A stretch of 64,000 bases of DNA. Origin: Echinometra lucunter. Its lineage: Eukaryota > Echinodermata > Echinoidea > Camarodonta > Echinometridae. Both the position numbers and the translations under genes were made by a program. Positions 10,160 through 20,923 of the stretch are shown here, one piece after another (the first letter of the stretch is position 1; each line of letters begins with the position of its first letter). The notes under the pieces are model-generated. The model saw nothing but the letters and a program-made list of their open reading frames with translations. It searched no databases and had not been told where the DNA came from. The DNA lies in assembly GCA_029962745.1 (NCBI GenBank), contig CM057165.1, forward strand, positions 8,455,523-8,519,522, in the 5' to 3' direction.

Positions 10160-13100
10160 CTAACAAATTGAATTTATGAAACAGAATGTTGGACAAAGGA
10201 AGAGGGAAAGAGGGAGAGAGGGAGAATTGAATTTGAATTTGAATTTATTCTCATATTCCACATAACATAAAATATAACAAACACTATGAACATGACGGAC
10301 AAAGAAAGTGGACAAAATAAACAAGTCCTCATTCTACCCTTCACAATGGTTCTGGTAGTCAAAAGAACATCCCTTCACGGCTATTATGTTTAATCAGTAG
10401 TTCCAGGTGAATATGCATGTTGCACCTGTTCCATATATTTTAGATAATAGATGTGAAGGGATGTTCTTTTGACTACCAGAACCATTGTGAAGGGTAGAAT
10501 GAGGGGTTGTTTATTTTGTCCGCTTTCTTTGTCCATCATTTTCATAGTGAAATACTGAACAATTAACATAATAAAGTAATGTGAAAAATGGCATGAACAT
10601 TCGTATAAATGAAACATAAAGGAGTGAGTCAAGAGCAATTACAGAAGATGCTTGATGGGGTGAAATATGAAGGAACCTGCATGAAAAGCAGAGCTTGTTA
10701 AGTCCGCAGATTCCTTGGAGTGGCACATGGTCTTAAAAATTATAGGACACAAAAGAAAATGAAAGGCCAATGATGAAAGCAAAAGGCTGCTTAGAAAACA
10801 TATAAGAGAGAGGGGGAGAGAAAGAATGAATGAAGGAAAGAAAAACAAACAAAAAAAAAAGAAGAGAAGGAATCTAAAAGTGTCTGCCACTCCAAATAGT
10901 TCTGAGGCATTAAAAAAAGGGAGGGGAGAGAGAAGAATAGTAGAGAAGGAGGAAGGGAACGTAGGAACAGAAAGAATCACCAGATTTTTTTTCAAAGAAA
11001 GAGAAAATAAAAGGGAAGAGATTATTGTTATACTAAATGAGTACTGGTATGTTAGTTGTTCATGATTATCACAATAATCATACTATTCCTTTGTGTTGTC
11101 ACATAATATGAACATAATCTGTACGCCAATGAAATGATCATTCTCAAATTGGAAATCCAAAAGGTAGCATTCATACAGCAAAAAGCAACTAGATGAAAAT
11201 GAAACCTGACTAAAGATGTAAGTTGGCCTAAACAACATTATTAACTTGAAACTGAATCATCTATTATGAGATAAGAAATTAAAGGTGGTTGTGTAATGCA
11301 GCTCCTGCAACATTTTCTTGACATCGATCCAAAATCTACACTTTAACCCTTTACCATAGACTATACCCAACCCTAACCCCAAACCACTGGCATAAATCCA
11401 CTTTCAGGAGTGGGGGGGGGATGATCAACGTTTTTGCCGGGTTTTTTTTTCTGTCGAACTCACACTTAAGTATAAACAAACACCCTTACCCACCCGCATA
11501 GACCCCCTAATACACATTTTAATTTTTATTTTGCGAGCGAGCCAAGTGAGCGAGCCAAAAATAGCCACTTTTCTGGTTTTTAATCACATTTTCAAATATA
11601 AATCTTAAAATATGATGGTCGTTTATGACAGATTATCAAAAATGTTACTAACTGATTACTTAAAATATTATATCTTCCTTAAAAGTGGGGGATATTTGTA
11701 CATGCCATCCTCCCTCTCGAAATCCCCCCCCCCCCCCCGGATTTATGCCAATGCCCTAAACCTATCCCTAGACCACATTGCATCCCTAACCCTAGTCACA
11801 GTCCTATAATCTTTGACAAAGAAAGTGCATAGCATTTGTCACCAAAAGATACAGTTGGAGCACTGTTACAGGTTGGTCTCATTTAGATAAAAATCATTTA
11901 GATAAAAATCTCCCTCTCCCCTCCACCTCCCTCATTTCCTCCTCCTCTCCTCCATCTTGAACTTTTCCTCTCCCCTCCTCCCCCCCCCCCCCCACACACA
12001 TCCACATTCAAACACTCACCAATTCTCCCAGGTAGTGATGACAGTGAATGGTATGCTTGGCTGTGTAGGACAGGATCGCATCCCTGGTTCCAATGTAATG
12101 AAGGTTCTTCTTAATTACCCCCCCCCCCTCCCATCTCCCCCTCCCTATACACAAACACAAACACACACACACACACACACACACAAATACACTCACCAAT
12201 CCCCCAAGATAGTTGTGATAATGAATGGCATGCTTGGCTGTGAAGTACGGGATCGCATCCCTCGTTCCAATGTAATGGAAGCGCCCTTGGAGGTTCTCTT
12301 CAAATGTAAAGTGAGACGAGATGGCAGTTCGGATCCAGCCCTGATGCTTTGGATGAATATAGAGCAAGGCACAGCCTCGAGGAGCAAAGAGCCACTTGTG
12401 AAGATTTCCTAGATGGTACAACAACAGTGTCAGCAACAGAGAAAGGTTAGCATATTCTTGAAAACTAACTCTTCGCCCCTTACGCCATACAAAAATATTG
12501 TTCTACTGTATTTGTGAATAAAGGGCTTACCCATGTTGCACCTATGGCATAGTGAATGTCAAAGGTTTTGCTCACTCAAAAAGAATTTTCCTGCAAATAA
12601 TAATCGTAACAATAATAATAACAATAATAAAAATAATAATATTGGATATTTACACGTATGCAGCCAAACAAGGCACTCCAATATTATCCCAGCTCAGCTA
12701 GGCTACCAATTTCAGTGCTCACAGCATGCAAGGAATTCTTTCCTGCTGGTACCCATCTACACCTGGTTGGAGATTGGCAAATGTAGATTAATGTCTTGCC
12801 AAAGGACATTAGTGCCACAGTGGGATTAGAACCCTGGACCTCATGGTTCACAGTCCTGGGACTTATCCACTGATCCACTGATCCACAACACCTAAACAAA
12901 CCACATTCAGGCAATGTGTTCTGTGTTTATCTTGAATAATGGGACAACTGAATCTCACATCCTATTTATTAATAGTGACAATTTTTTTGAAAAAAAAAAT
13001 CAATTCCTTGAGTTCTTTAACCTGATGATAGTTGATGCTAATGCTGTTTATTCATTTGGTTTTTTTTTCCAGATCAAGGGTAGATCTGGGGGGCGAATTT

Positions 13101-16100
13101 TGAAACCAAGGACGCTTTTTCTTTTTTTTTTTTTTGCTTGTCAGCAAATTTTTTTGGGGGTAAAACAAGATGCCTGAAAAAACCCACCAGCAGCCCCCCC
13201 CCCTTTTGAAAAATGCTAAATCTAGCCCTGCAGATGTTCATTCCCACTAAAACTCATGATATTCATTCCGAATACATCTTGAACTGAACGTCTGACCTGT
13301 AAAATATTTGACATGAAATTTGTTTCAACATAATGATGCTGATATCATTACTGAATAAAAATAAAAAAATAACTAAATGAATCCTCAACCGCAAGCAGTC
13401 GAAATTTATGCCTCTGCCCTTGCCAGAGAAGAAATATATGTATATCACTTCTAATTATGGGAAATGTATTAGGATACATTGAGAGTATAAAACTGGAAAA
13501 AATGGTTCTATTTAAATGACACTGTGTCCGCAATGTTGTGAAGTTGATCCGTCAAATGGTTCTTAAGTTATCATGAGAAGGAGCAATTTCACGTATATAT
13601 TGACATCTATGACCTTTGACCTTTGACCTTGTGACCTCCAAATCTAATATGATCATCATCCTTCCAATATTGCTACATGAATACATGACTCAAGTTTGAA
13701 GTTGATCCGTCAAATAGTTCTTCAGTTATCGCGAGAACGAGTCATTTTCATGTATATGACCTCTTTGACCTTTGACCTTTGACCTTGTGACCCCAAAATC
13801 TAATGAGATCATTGTCCCCCCCATGTGCATACATGACCCGAGTTGAAGTTGATCCGTTACAGGGTTCTTAAGTTATTGCGAGAACGAGCTATTTTCATGA
13901 ATATAATGACCTCTGGACCTTTGACCTTTGACCTTGTGACCCCCAAAATCTAGCCAGATCATTGGTCCTCCCATATGCATACATGAGCCAAGTTTGAAGA
14001 TGATCTTTCAAATGGTTCTAAAGTTATCGCGAGAACAGAAACAGGATGGACGGACGGACATATGGACAACAAGAAAACATAATGCCTCTGGCAACCACCT
14101 TCGGTGGGCAGAGGCATTAAAATGTGCTTTCAATAAATAGCATTCCCATTCTCCCGGACTGTCCAACTGCCAATACCACATCTATGGCGAGTTGGTGCCA
14201 ATCTGGAGAAGCCTGCTGAAACCAGTAGGCCAAAGCTCACAAGGGTAATAATAAAATTGATTGTGTAATTATGAAAATTCACCTCAATTCTTACCATAGT
14301 AGAAGTCTGCCCCAAGTTCCTCAAGCTGAAGGGGTAGTTGACCTGGACAGTGTGCCCCATCTATAGCTACAATTACACCACGGTTGTGACAGACCTCTAT
14401 CAGTTCTTTGATTGGCAACACAAGGCCCGAATAGGACGCAATGTGATCCAGCAGGGCGATCTTGATCCGCGGGTTGTCGTCCAGGGCACGGGTGTGGAGG
14501 TTGATAATCTCCTTTGCAGTTGTCTGGACTGGGATCTTAATGGGTACCACGCTCACATCTAGCAAGTATATGTGAATGTTTAATTTACTTCTCAGGAATA
14601 TGCAGTGCATGTGTATCACAATCATACTCTTGCAATTTTGTTTTAGGTTTAATAGATGTTGTAGGGCATGTTATGCAGGTTTAATACATACATGAAAAGT
14701 TAACTTCATATGCTCAGAATACAATAAGGCAGATCTCAGTGAGTCCAATGCAGGAAAATTTCATACTATTTGAAGGCCAAGAACCCCTACTTGAGAACTT
14801 GAACAAAACATAAAACTGAATTCAGACAACTTAATGGTGCTTTTCAACGGCATGTTGAACATTATGTTGTTTCATAACTGAAATGATTTTGTGAAAGGTT
14901 AATCACTATGTCCAACAATAATTACTTCACCTCACAGTACAACCTACTGTATGTGATTTGTTCAGGATAAGCTACATGGTGTAAATGATTCAATTTTACC
15001 TTGATTGAGACCGGTAACCAATTCCATTGTCCTAAGCACAGCCCCATATGTATGGTTTGTCACTAAAACTTGGTCACCAGCAGTGAACTTGAAGGATTTC
15101 ACAATGCTGTTTGTTGCTGGAGTACAGATGAAAGAAAAAAAAAGAATACCACATCAGAAACAAACACATGCTTTCCTATGTAAGAAACAAAACAGCTATG
15201 GTATTCTGTATTTTCCTAAAGAGACTTACATACAAGTATCGGAATGTGAATATATCTCGTCCCCCCCCCCCTCAAGTCCCCTCCTCGTATTCACATTCTC
15301 ATTAACATGTTGACTTCTGAATTCTGTCATTTCTATAGACTTCAAACAGAGAAGACCCCATTTGGGTAGGCAAGCAGTTAAGTGTACTTTGCCCTCATTT
15401 TGATCATTGTTGATTCTGGGGAGCGTTTCATGAACTGACTTGTCGGATATTTTATCCGACAAAGTCTGTTTTATCCGACAGTTGCCAAAGTAACGATACT
15501 TCTCAGCCAATCAAAATCAAGGAAAGATGTCAGATCTGACAACTTGTCAGACAACAAATGTTGATGAAATGCCCCCCTGGAGTTGGTTTTCTGTAACAAA
15601 ATTTTGTGTTGCTGCACATGATCAGTCACAACCATGATATCTGCGAGAGCATCAAATCTCTTCTACTATCAAAGAGTAAGTAAAGTTACCCAACCACAAC
15701 TTTATTTTTGTTTGGGGGGGCACTATGACATAAAAGCACCCTGTGGGTATCAGTTCCGTTTTTCCAAAGAAAGCAGGATATAACTTTTTTTAATGTTTCT
15801 CTTCTTCATACATTCACAAAAAATAAATGTGCTTGAATATCATTTTGAATAATCCTACATTTCATTCCATAAAAAAATGAAAAAAAAAATGTGTACATTT
15901 ATATGAGTTGAAACAATACATGTATCTTTAACAATACAAGGAAAAACAAGGCAAACGCCAAGCGTTGTCTCGCCTGCATATTGCAGTCATGAAGAGACTG
16001 CATGTCAAAACTATGCTATATGACTTCTGAGGCTGTCAGCAGTTTAGGGGGTGAATTGTGGTTCTGACAGTTTACATATGCAATAATGGTATAGGCCTAC

Positions 16101-19100
16101 TTTATCCCTAGGAAATCAGATAACACTAAGAATGCTGTTAATACTACGAAGCTATAATTATTTCCATGCAAGTAAGGAAATGAATGTTAGTGAAAAAGAA
16201 TGTAACTGATAATAATGTGAGTAAAATTGTAAAATTAAATTAATTCTTAAGGTGTTATGGCAAACTTATTGTTTGAAAAATGGTATGAATTTGGTGATTC
16301 CACGTCAAAGCTATAGAAAGTTATTAGGTGTACAACATAGCACAGTGCCAGTTATGAAAAGTTCATTGACCTTTGACCTTTGACCTTAATCAAATTCAAC
16401 TCACATTCGAACTTGACCTGCACCTTCAAGAGATGGACCTCTCATATGAATTTGGCAATCCTACCTCGAAGGTATAGAAAGTTATTGTGTGTACAACATA
16501 GCACAGTGCCAGTCATGGAAAGTTCATTGACCTTTGACCTCTGACCTTATTCAAATTCAACTCATACTCAAACTTGACCTGTGCCTTCAAGAGATGTACC
16601 TCTGGTATAAATTTGGTGATCCCACCTCGAAGCTATAGAAAGTTATTGTGTGTACAACACAGCACAGTGCCAGTCATGGAAAGTTCATTGACCTTTGACC
16701 TTTGACCTTAATCAAATTCAACTCACATTCGAACTTGACCTGCACCTTCAAGAGATGGACCTCTTGTATGAATTTGGCAATCCTACCTCGAAGGTATAAA
16801 AAGTTATTGTGTGTACAATATAGCACAGTGCCAGTCATGGAAAGTTCATTGACCTTTGACCTTTGACCTTATTCCAATTCGACTCATATTCGAACTTGAC
16901 CTGCGCCTTCAAGAGATGGACCTCTGGTATGAATTTGGTGATCCCACCTTAAAGCTATAGAAAGTTATTGTGTGTACAATATAGCACAGTGCCAGTCATG
17001 GAAAGTTCATTGACCTTTGACCTTTGACCTTATTCCAATTCGACTCATATTCGAACTTGACCTGCGCCTTCAAGAGATGGACCTCTCATATGAATTTGGC
17101 AATCCTACCTCGAAGGTATAGAAAGTTATTGTGTGTACAACATAGCACAGTGCCAGTCATGGAAAGTTCATTGACCTTTGACCTCTGACCTTATTCAAAT
17201 TCAACTCATACTCAAACTTGACCTGTGCCTTCAAGAGATGTACCTCTGGTATAAATTTGGTGATCCCACCTCGAAGCTATAGAAAGTTATTGTGTGTACA
17301 ACACAGCACAGTGCCAGTCATGGAAAGTTCATTGACCTTTGACCTTTGACCTTAATCAAATTCAACTCACATTCGAACTTGACCTGCACCTTCAAGAGAT
17401 GGACCTCTTGTATGAATTTGGCAATCCTACCTCGAAGGTATAAAAAGTTATTGTGTGTACAATATAGCACAGTGCCAGTCATGGAAAGTTCATTGACCTT
17501 TGACCTTTGACCTTATTCCAATTCGACTCATATTCGAACTTGACCTGCGCCTTCAAGAGATGGACCTCTGGTATGAATTTGGTGATCCCACCTTAAAGCT
17601 ATAGAAAGTTATTGTGTGTACAATATAGCACAGTGCCAGTCATGGAAAGTTCATTGACCTTTGACCTTTGACCTTATTCCAATTCGACTCATATTCGAAC
17701 TTGACCTGCGCCTTCAAGAGATGGACCTCTGGTATGAATTTGGTGATCCCACCTTAAAGCTATAGAAAGTTATTGGGTGTACAACACAATTGTTGACGAC
17801 GCCGACGACGACGCCGACGCCGACGACGACGCCGACGACGACACCGGAAATAGTGATACCTATGTCTCGCTCCGCTACGCAGGCGAGACAAAAACCGGAG
17901 TGCATCTCTTGAAACTAACCTGTCGTGACATTTTCTACCAGGACCAGATTCTCAGGCTTTGCACACACAAACTCAGCAACATTCTTGACTGCGTCCTTGT
18001 ACATACCCAGTCTGCGGAAGCGGCACCAGCTATCAGCATTGGACTCTCTCTCATCCATCATCCTGCACAATATAGAACATTAAACACTGCGTGTCAAGAT
18101 TCTAGGCTTCTGCTGATTGGTCCAATCTACAGACATGATATTCCCTAAAGACTGCTGGGTAAAACAGCGGAAAATATTGATCAGGCACAGTTCAACTTGC
18201 ATGTGCAAAGCAATGATGCGATAGATGCATACATGCATATTTTACTATATTCTGTTATGTTTTTGTGAAAATTCTGGTTTACTTTGCTATCTATGCTATA
18301 CTTTGTTCTTTTCTGTTATATTTTGTAAAATTTTTGTTGAATTCTGTGAAAAATTTAGAATAATCCAATATGTATGGATTTAAATCAATAAAATCTAAAA
18401 CTTGAAACTTGAAACTACATGTACAGGGGCAGATTGGAGGGGGGGGGGCAAATCAGCTGCCCCCCCCCCTTTTAAAGCAAAATTTTAGGGTAGAATACAC
18501 GTGAAAATGCAGAGGACCCTTTTGGGGGGTAAAACAGACACAAAAAGCCGAACAGCCCCCCCCCCCTCCCCCCCCCCCTCCCCCCCCCCCCCCCCCCCCC
18601 CCTTTTGAAAAATTCTGGATCCAGCCCTGATGTATGAGGTTAAAACTGGGAATGTGAAATGAGACAGGAACACTAATCTTAGATTGGCAAATTTCTTTCA
18701 AATTTATAAATACATTTTGACAGATAATTTGTGGACAAAAACCCTGGAAATTATCCCCTTTATGGGAATGTGGTACATGATTGTACAGTAGGTAAATACA
18801 AATATTGACTGCTCATTTTCGCACCATGGTTAAAACTATATAGCTTCTTGGTGATCTCAAGATGAAACATCACCCTCAACTTCATCTCTGGGCTCTGTAC
18901 CTACACTGTAGGCTTTGAAATTAATTTTCAGTCAATGTTGATGCCACTGTCATTTTTTTTTCTTAAAATAATGGAAGGGTTCTTGAGCTATACTTATGTA
19001 GTAAATAAATGCAAGTCTTGATTTTAAAGGAGAATCCAACCCAGACATCAGTGTGCTTCCAGTTAATGAAGAATAACAAAAAGAGTTAACAGTGAAAGTT

Positions 19101-20173
19101 TGAGCAAAATTGGACAATCTGTTCAAGAGTCATGAACTTTGAAAGTTTACGTAAATTCTTATTATGGGGATCCTTGAGTTGGCAACTTTGCCAGCATCTG
19201 TGATGTCATCGTGGACAACTCTCCATTCATTTTGTACACAGAATTTCACATTTTCATCATTTTCAAGAAAAACAGAAATTTGTTAGATTTATTGTTTGAG
19301 TATGACATGGCTACATCAATTCTGCAAGCATTTTGGAAAGAATTATGTTGATTCCTGACATAAAATTTATGTACAAAATGAATGGAGAGTTGCGCACAAT
19401 GACATCACAGATGCTGGCAAATTTGCCAACTCAAGGATCCCAAATTGTCCCATTTTGCTCAAATTTTCACTGTTTACTCTTCTTGGTCATCTCCATTTAT
19501 TAAGAGCACACTGATGCCTGGGTTTCATTCTCCTTTAATATACTGTCAGATTGAATTTTACTCTGATATCTAACTAATGATCACTAAAAATAAAGAAAAA
19601 TTACTGACTCTTTTGGGCAAAACTCAGTAATAGTTTTATGCATTGAATGCATGGCATCATGCATATCTGTGAGGTGCAGAGCTCATGGGTCATGAATCCA
19701 CATACATGTAGATTAAAGACTCCTGGGCCCCCGTATCATGAAGCTTGTTATCAGTAACAACTGCCACATTTCTATGACAAATTTGCTCTCAGTCTCAGCA
19801 AATCAGATGCAAGGATTTCAGTAGCTTATAACTGTTATTGTAACTTGTTACTGATAACAAGTTTTATGAAACGGAGCCCTGGCCATAAAGGTGAGCAAAC
19901 AAACCTTTTCTGTGCTCTTAGCACTCTCTGTGGAACACTACCATAGGATCCATTATTCAAGGGGTGAAAGTTGTCCTGGAAAGAATATTCCCGATCACGT
20001 AGGTTCTTCCCGAGTTCTGGCAAAGTATTGTTATCTTCATAAGCATGTGCAATCTTCTCTTCCTGGTCATCTCCAAAAGCCCATGATGAGAGTCGTCTTA
20101 GAATCTCATAGACGACCACAGAAGCACAGGCTGAGATGGCTGCTACAGTGACAGTGTTGTTCTTTAAAGTCAT
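9821..20173 (-). CDS. PLP-dependent class V aminotransferase-fold enzyme (isopenicillin N epimerase / cysteine desulfurase-like), 6 exons
   Basis: Spliced from exons 20173-19905, 18062-17920, 15116-15000, 14558-14295, 12408-12197 and 10159-9821 on the minus strand. All have GT/AG borders and matching phases, giving 447 residues. Residues ~8-24 are a hydrophobic anchor. HPLNNGSYGSVP (70-81) is the N-terminal substrate/cofactor loop. ENVTTATNS holds the phosphate-binding region. D243 in AIDGAHCPGQ should bind the pyridine nitrogen, and K269 in GNLHKWLFAPRG is the Schiff-base lysine. The length and the DGAH...HKWL pairing fit the class V superfamily. Substrate cannot be read from sequence; desulfhydrase, lyase and epimerase relatives share this fold. 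A tandem paralogue starts at 540. Introns hold two pearl-like elements. The protein appears intact. Confidence 0.9.
10258..10595. mobile_element. Hairpin MITE in aminotransferase intron 5
   Basis: A nearly perfect inverted repeat. GACGGACAAAGAAAGTGGAC...CATCCCTTCAC on the left is mirrored by GTGAAGGGATG...CCGCTTTCTTTGTCC on the right around a ~55-bp centre. No protein. The target duplication could not be fixed. Confidence 0.7.
10800..11387. other. Intron 5 interior, purine-rich, nothing recognised
   Basis: An AG-rich stretch (10800-11010) produces lysine/glutamate-rich open frames that are low complexity, not genes. Confidence 0.5.
11388..11750. mobile_element. GGATTTATGCCA-terminated MITE (copy 1)
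   Basis: Inverted ends TGGCATAAATCC / GGATTTATGCCA. Inside lie GAGTGGGGGG, GATGATCAACG and GCGAGCGAGCCAAG. The same layout recurs at 22735-23049 and, truncated, at about 26050-26215, so this is a dispersed family. C/G tracts sit next to both termini. Confidence 0.7.
12020..12108 (-). pseudogene. Tandem partial duplicate of exon 5, in frame
   Basis: It encodes NLHYIGTRDAILSYTAKH and continues to HHYLGEL, followed by an intact GTGAGT donor. It matches the 3' part of exon 5 (HYIGTRDAIPYFTAKH...YLGGL). It lacks the lysine-bearing part, so it cannot replace exon 5. The frame is open from exon 5 through the intervening (CA)n tract into this copy. It may be a dead duplicate or an alternative extension. 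Confidence 0.75.
12150..12184. repeat. (CA)n microsatellite between exon 5 and its duplicate
   Basis: A CA run preceded by CCCTCCC. The same CCCTCCC...ACAC context also precedes the duplicate donor at ~11985, showing that the duplicated unit (~175 bp) included this tract. Confidence 0.8.
12197..12408 (-). CDS. Aminotransferase-like gene, exon 5 (catalytic Lys)
   Basis: Acceptor CATCTAG|GA. It starts NLHKWLFAPRGCALLYI with the Schiff-base lysine K269, and ends AIHYHNYLGGL. Donor GATTG|GTGAGT. The last third of this exon is duplicated downstream at 12020-12108. Confidence 0.9.
12693..12880 (-). mobile_element. tRNA-derived SINE (minus strand)
   Basis: On the minus strand a tRNA-like head (GTGGATAAGTCCCAGGAC...GGTTCTAATCCC, box B-like) is followed by CACTAATGTCCTTTGGCAAG and ACATTAATCTACATT. 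The body is shared with the copy at 60400-60690. Confidence 0.75.
13391..14122 (+). mobile_element. Pearl/Helentron-like element D
   Basis: Left part contains TTATGCCTCTGCCC. About four diverged ~150-bp units follow, marked by GAAGTTGATCCGTCAAAT or its variants and by TGACCTTTGACCTTTGACCT. Then GGATGGACGGACGGACAT and a terminal hairpin AATGCCTCTGGC...GGGCAGAGGCATT (ends ~14119), then AAAA. It lies in intron 4 of the aminotransferase gene, some 170 bp from exon 4. Confidence 0.7.
14295..14558 (-). CDS. Aminotransferase-like gene, exon 4 (PLP-binding Asp)
   Basis: Acceptor TTGCTAG|AT. It contains LLDHIASYSGLVLPIKEL and AIDGAHCPGQ, with D243 the expected pyridine-binding aspartate. Donor TATG|GTAAGA. 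Confidence 0.9.
15000..15116 (-). CDS. Aminotransferase-like gene, exon 3
   Basis: Acceptor TACTCCAG|CA. Encodes TNSIVKSFKFTAGDQVLVTN and ends MELVTGLNQ. Donor TCAAG|GTAAAA. This is the region before the substrate-binding loop. Confidence 0.88.
15418..15577. mobile_element. Small hairpin MITE (GGGG-GCGTTTCATGAA family)
   Basis: Ends GGGGAGCGTTTCATGAA / TTGATGAAATGCCCCCC. Internal TTGTCGGATATTTTATCCGAC palindromes and a CAGCCAATCAAA core. Related hairpins occur at 19725, 38884 and 54701. Confidence 0.65.
15946..17894 (+). mobile_element. Pearl/Helentron-like element C with nine 161-bp core units
   Basis: Left end ACAAGGCAAACGCC...TTGTCTCGCCTG. GTTCATTGACCTTTGACC recurs at 16361, 16522, 16683, 16844, 17005, 17166, 17327, 17488 and 17649, exactly 161 bp apart each time. 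Units 2-5 and 6-9 correspond one to one, a 644-bp higher-order repeat. Seven units carry TGACCTTTGACCTTTGACCT; two carry the CTGACCT variant. A GACGACGCCGACG tract (about 17798-17842) and a hairpin GTCTCGCT...AGGCGAGAC (17864-17889) end the element. It lies in intron 2. Confidence 0.85.
17920..18062 (-). CDS. Aminotransferase-like gene, exon 2
   Basis: Acceptor TTGTGCAG|G, then MMDERESNADSWCRF and ending ENVTT. Donor ACAG|GTTAGT. Its donor is only about 25 bp from the end of pearl-like element C. Confidence 0.88.
18430..18625. repeat. Poly-G/poly-C inverted remnant
   Basis: GGGGCAGATTGGAGGGGGG at the left and long C tracts ending CCTTTTGAAAAATTCTGGATCCAGCCCTG at the right. Comparable phrases occur at 13175-13230. 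Probably a MITE with C/G tracts at its termini; borders are uncertain. Confidence 0.45.
19028..19534. mobile_element. MITE with AGGAGAAT ends and TTAA duplication
   Basis: Termini AGGAGAAT / ATTCTCCT, bordered by TTAA at 19024-19027 and 19535-19538. Inner arms mirror each other (GGGATCCTTGAGTTGGCAA / TTGCCAACTCAAGGATCCC; GCATCTGTGATGTCATCG and its complement). Length 507 bp, no protein. A second AGGAGAAT-ended element at 60847 has TTCA on both sides, so the family makes 4-bp duplications. Confidence 0.8.
19725..19879. mobile_element. Hairpin MITE, AACTTGTTATC family (copy 1)
   Basis: GGGCCCCCGTATCATGAAGC at one end mirrors TTTTATGAAACGGAGCCC at the other. Internal ACTTGTTA-like arms and CAGCAAATCAGATGCAAGGA. 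It lies in intron 1 only ~25 bp from exon 1's donor. Close relative at 38884-39024. Confidence 0.75.
19905..20173 (-). CDS. Aminotransferase-like gene, exon 1
   Basis: Residues 1-89 plus two bases of codon 90. Start MTLKNNTVTV; the anchor segment is followed by an acidic linker and the HPLNNGSYGSVPQRV motif. Donor AAAAG|GTTTGT. Just upstream, TATTTCAG|AT could be an acceptor for a 5'UTR intron. Confidence 0.88.
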
Positions 20174-20923
20174 TGTGTTTTATCTGAAATATCTACCAAT
20201 CAAAAAAATAATAAAATTTTAGAAAACTGAGTTGTTGTACTCTCAATGATGCAGTTCTATTCGATATATTTCATAGCAAATGAATTATGTCATGATGTCA
20301 TTGTATCATATTCAGAATAATCATCAACTCGTGTAATGTACATGTACCAGTAAGTCAAACCCTATATCCTTCAGCCATTCCTTTGTGTAGATTGTGTTAC
20401 AGTTCACATTTACATTTCACAACTGGATATTGGAAATTTTTTAGGTAAATAATTTTTCCGGTAAAATAATTTTTCTAGCAAATTTTTAACCTCACAAACA
20501 CTGTCAGTACCTCTAGTTTACAAGCATGGCTATATGCAGCGGGGGGAGGGGGGAGTTGCCCCTCCCCCCCCCCCCAAAAAAAAAAAAAATTAAAGATTTA
20601 CATTTTTCACTGAAAATTTTCCAAAATTCCACCAGAAGTGTGCACCAGAGCCTTAAAAATTTCAATTTAAAAAATGCAAAGTGCCCTCATAATCAGCTCG
20701 GTTGCTTCACTCCCTCGCTTGCATGGTTTTTTGAACACTTTACCCATTCTTCCCCCCCCCCGGAAAAATTTCTGCATACGGATTCGCACCAGCACTGTAC
20801 AAGACAAAAAGTGCGACTACATTGCGTATGTGATGAAGCTGAATTCTCTCCACTACAAAAGTGACATTATCTTACAATTGAATAGTTGAGTGATAATTTT
20901 TTACTTCCTATATCATGATATTG
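20174..20923. other. Upstream of aminotransferase gene; G/C-tract remnant
   Basis: The promoter of the minus-strand gene should lie here; no TATA-like signal is certain. At about 20538-20770 are GGGGGGAGGGGGGAGTTGCC and later CCCCCCCCGGAAAAATTTCTGCATACGG, the edges of a MITE remnant like those elsewhere in the window. Confidence 0.4.

Noticed and set aside
10826..11065. Lysine/glutamate-rich small protein
   Set aside because: Low-complexity purine-rich intronic DNA without start context or conservation clues.
12008..12436. A single-exon 142-residue protein on the minus strand
   Set aside because: It is exon 5 of the aminotransferase gene read through its donor into a microsatellite and a partial exon duplicate; recorded as a possible isoform only.
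18453..18701. Glycine-rich open frame
   Set aside because: Translation of a poly-C/poly-G tract at a MITE remnant.
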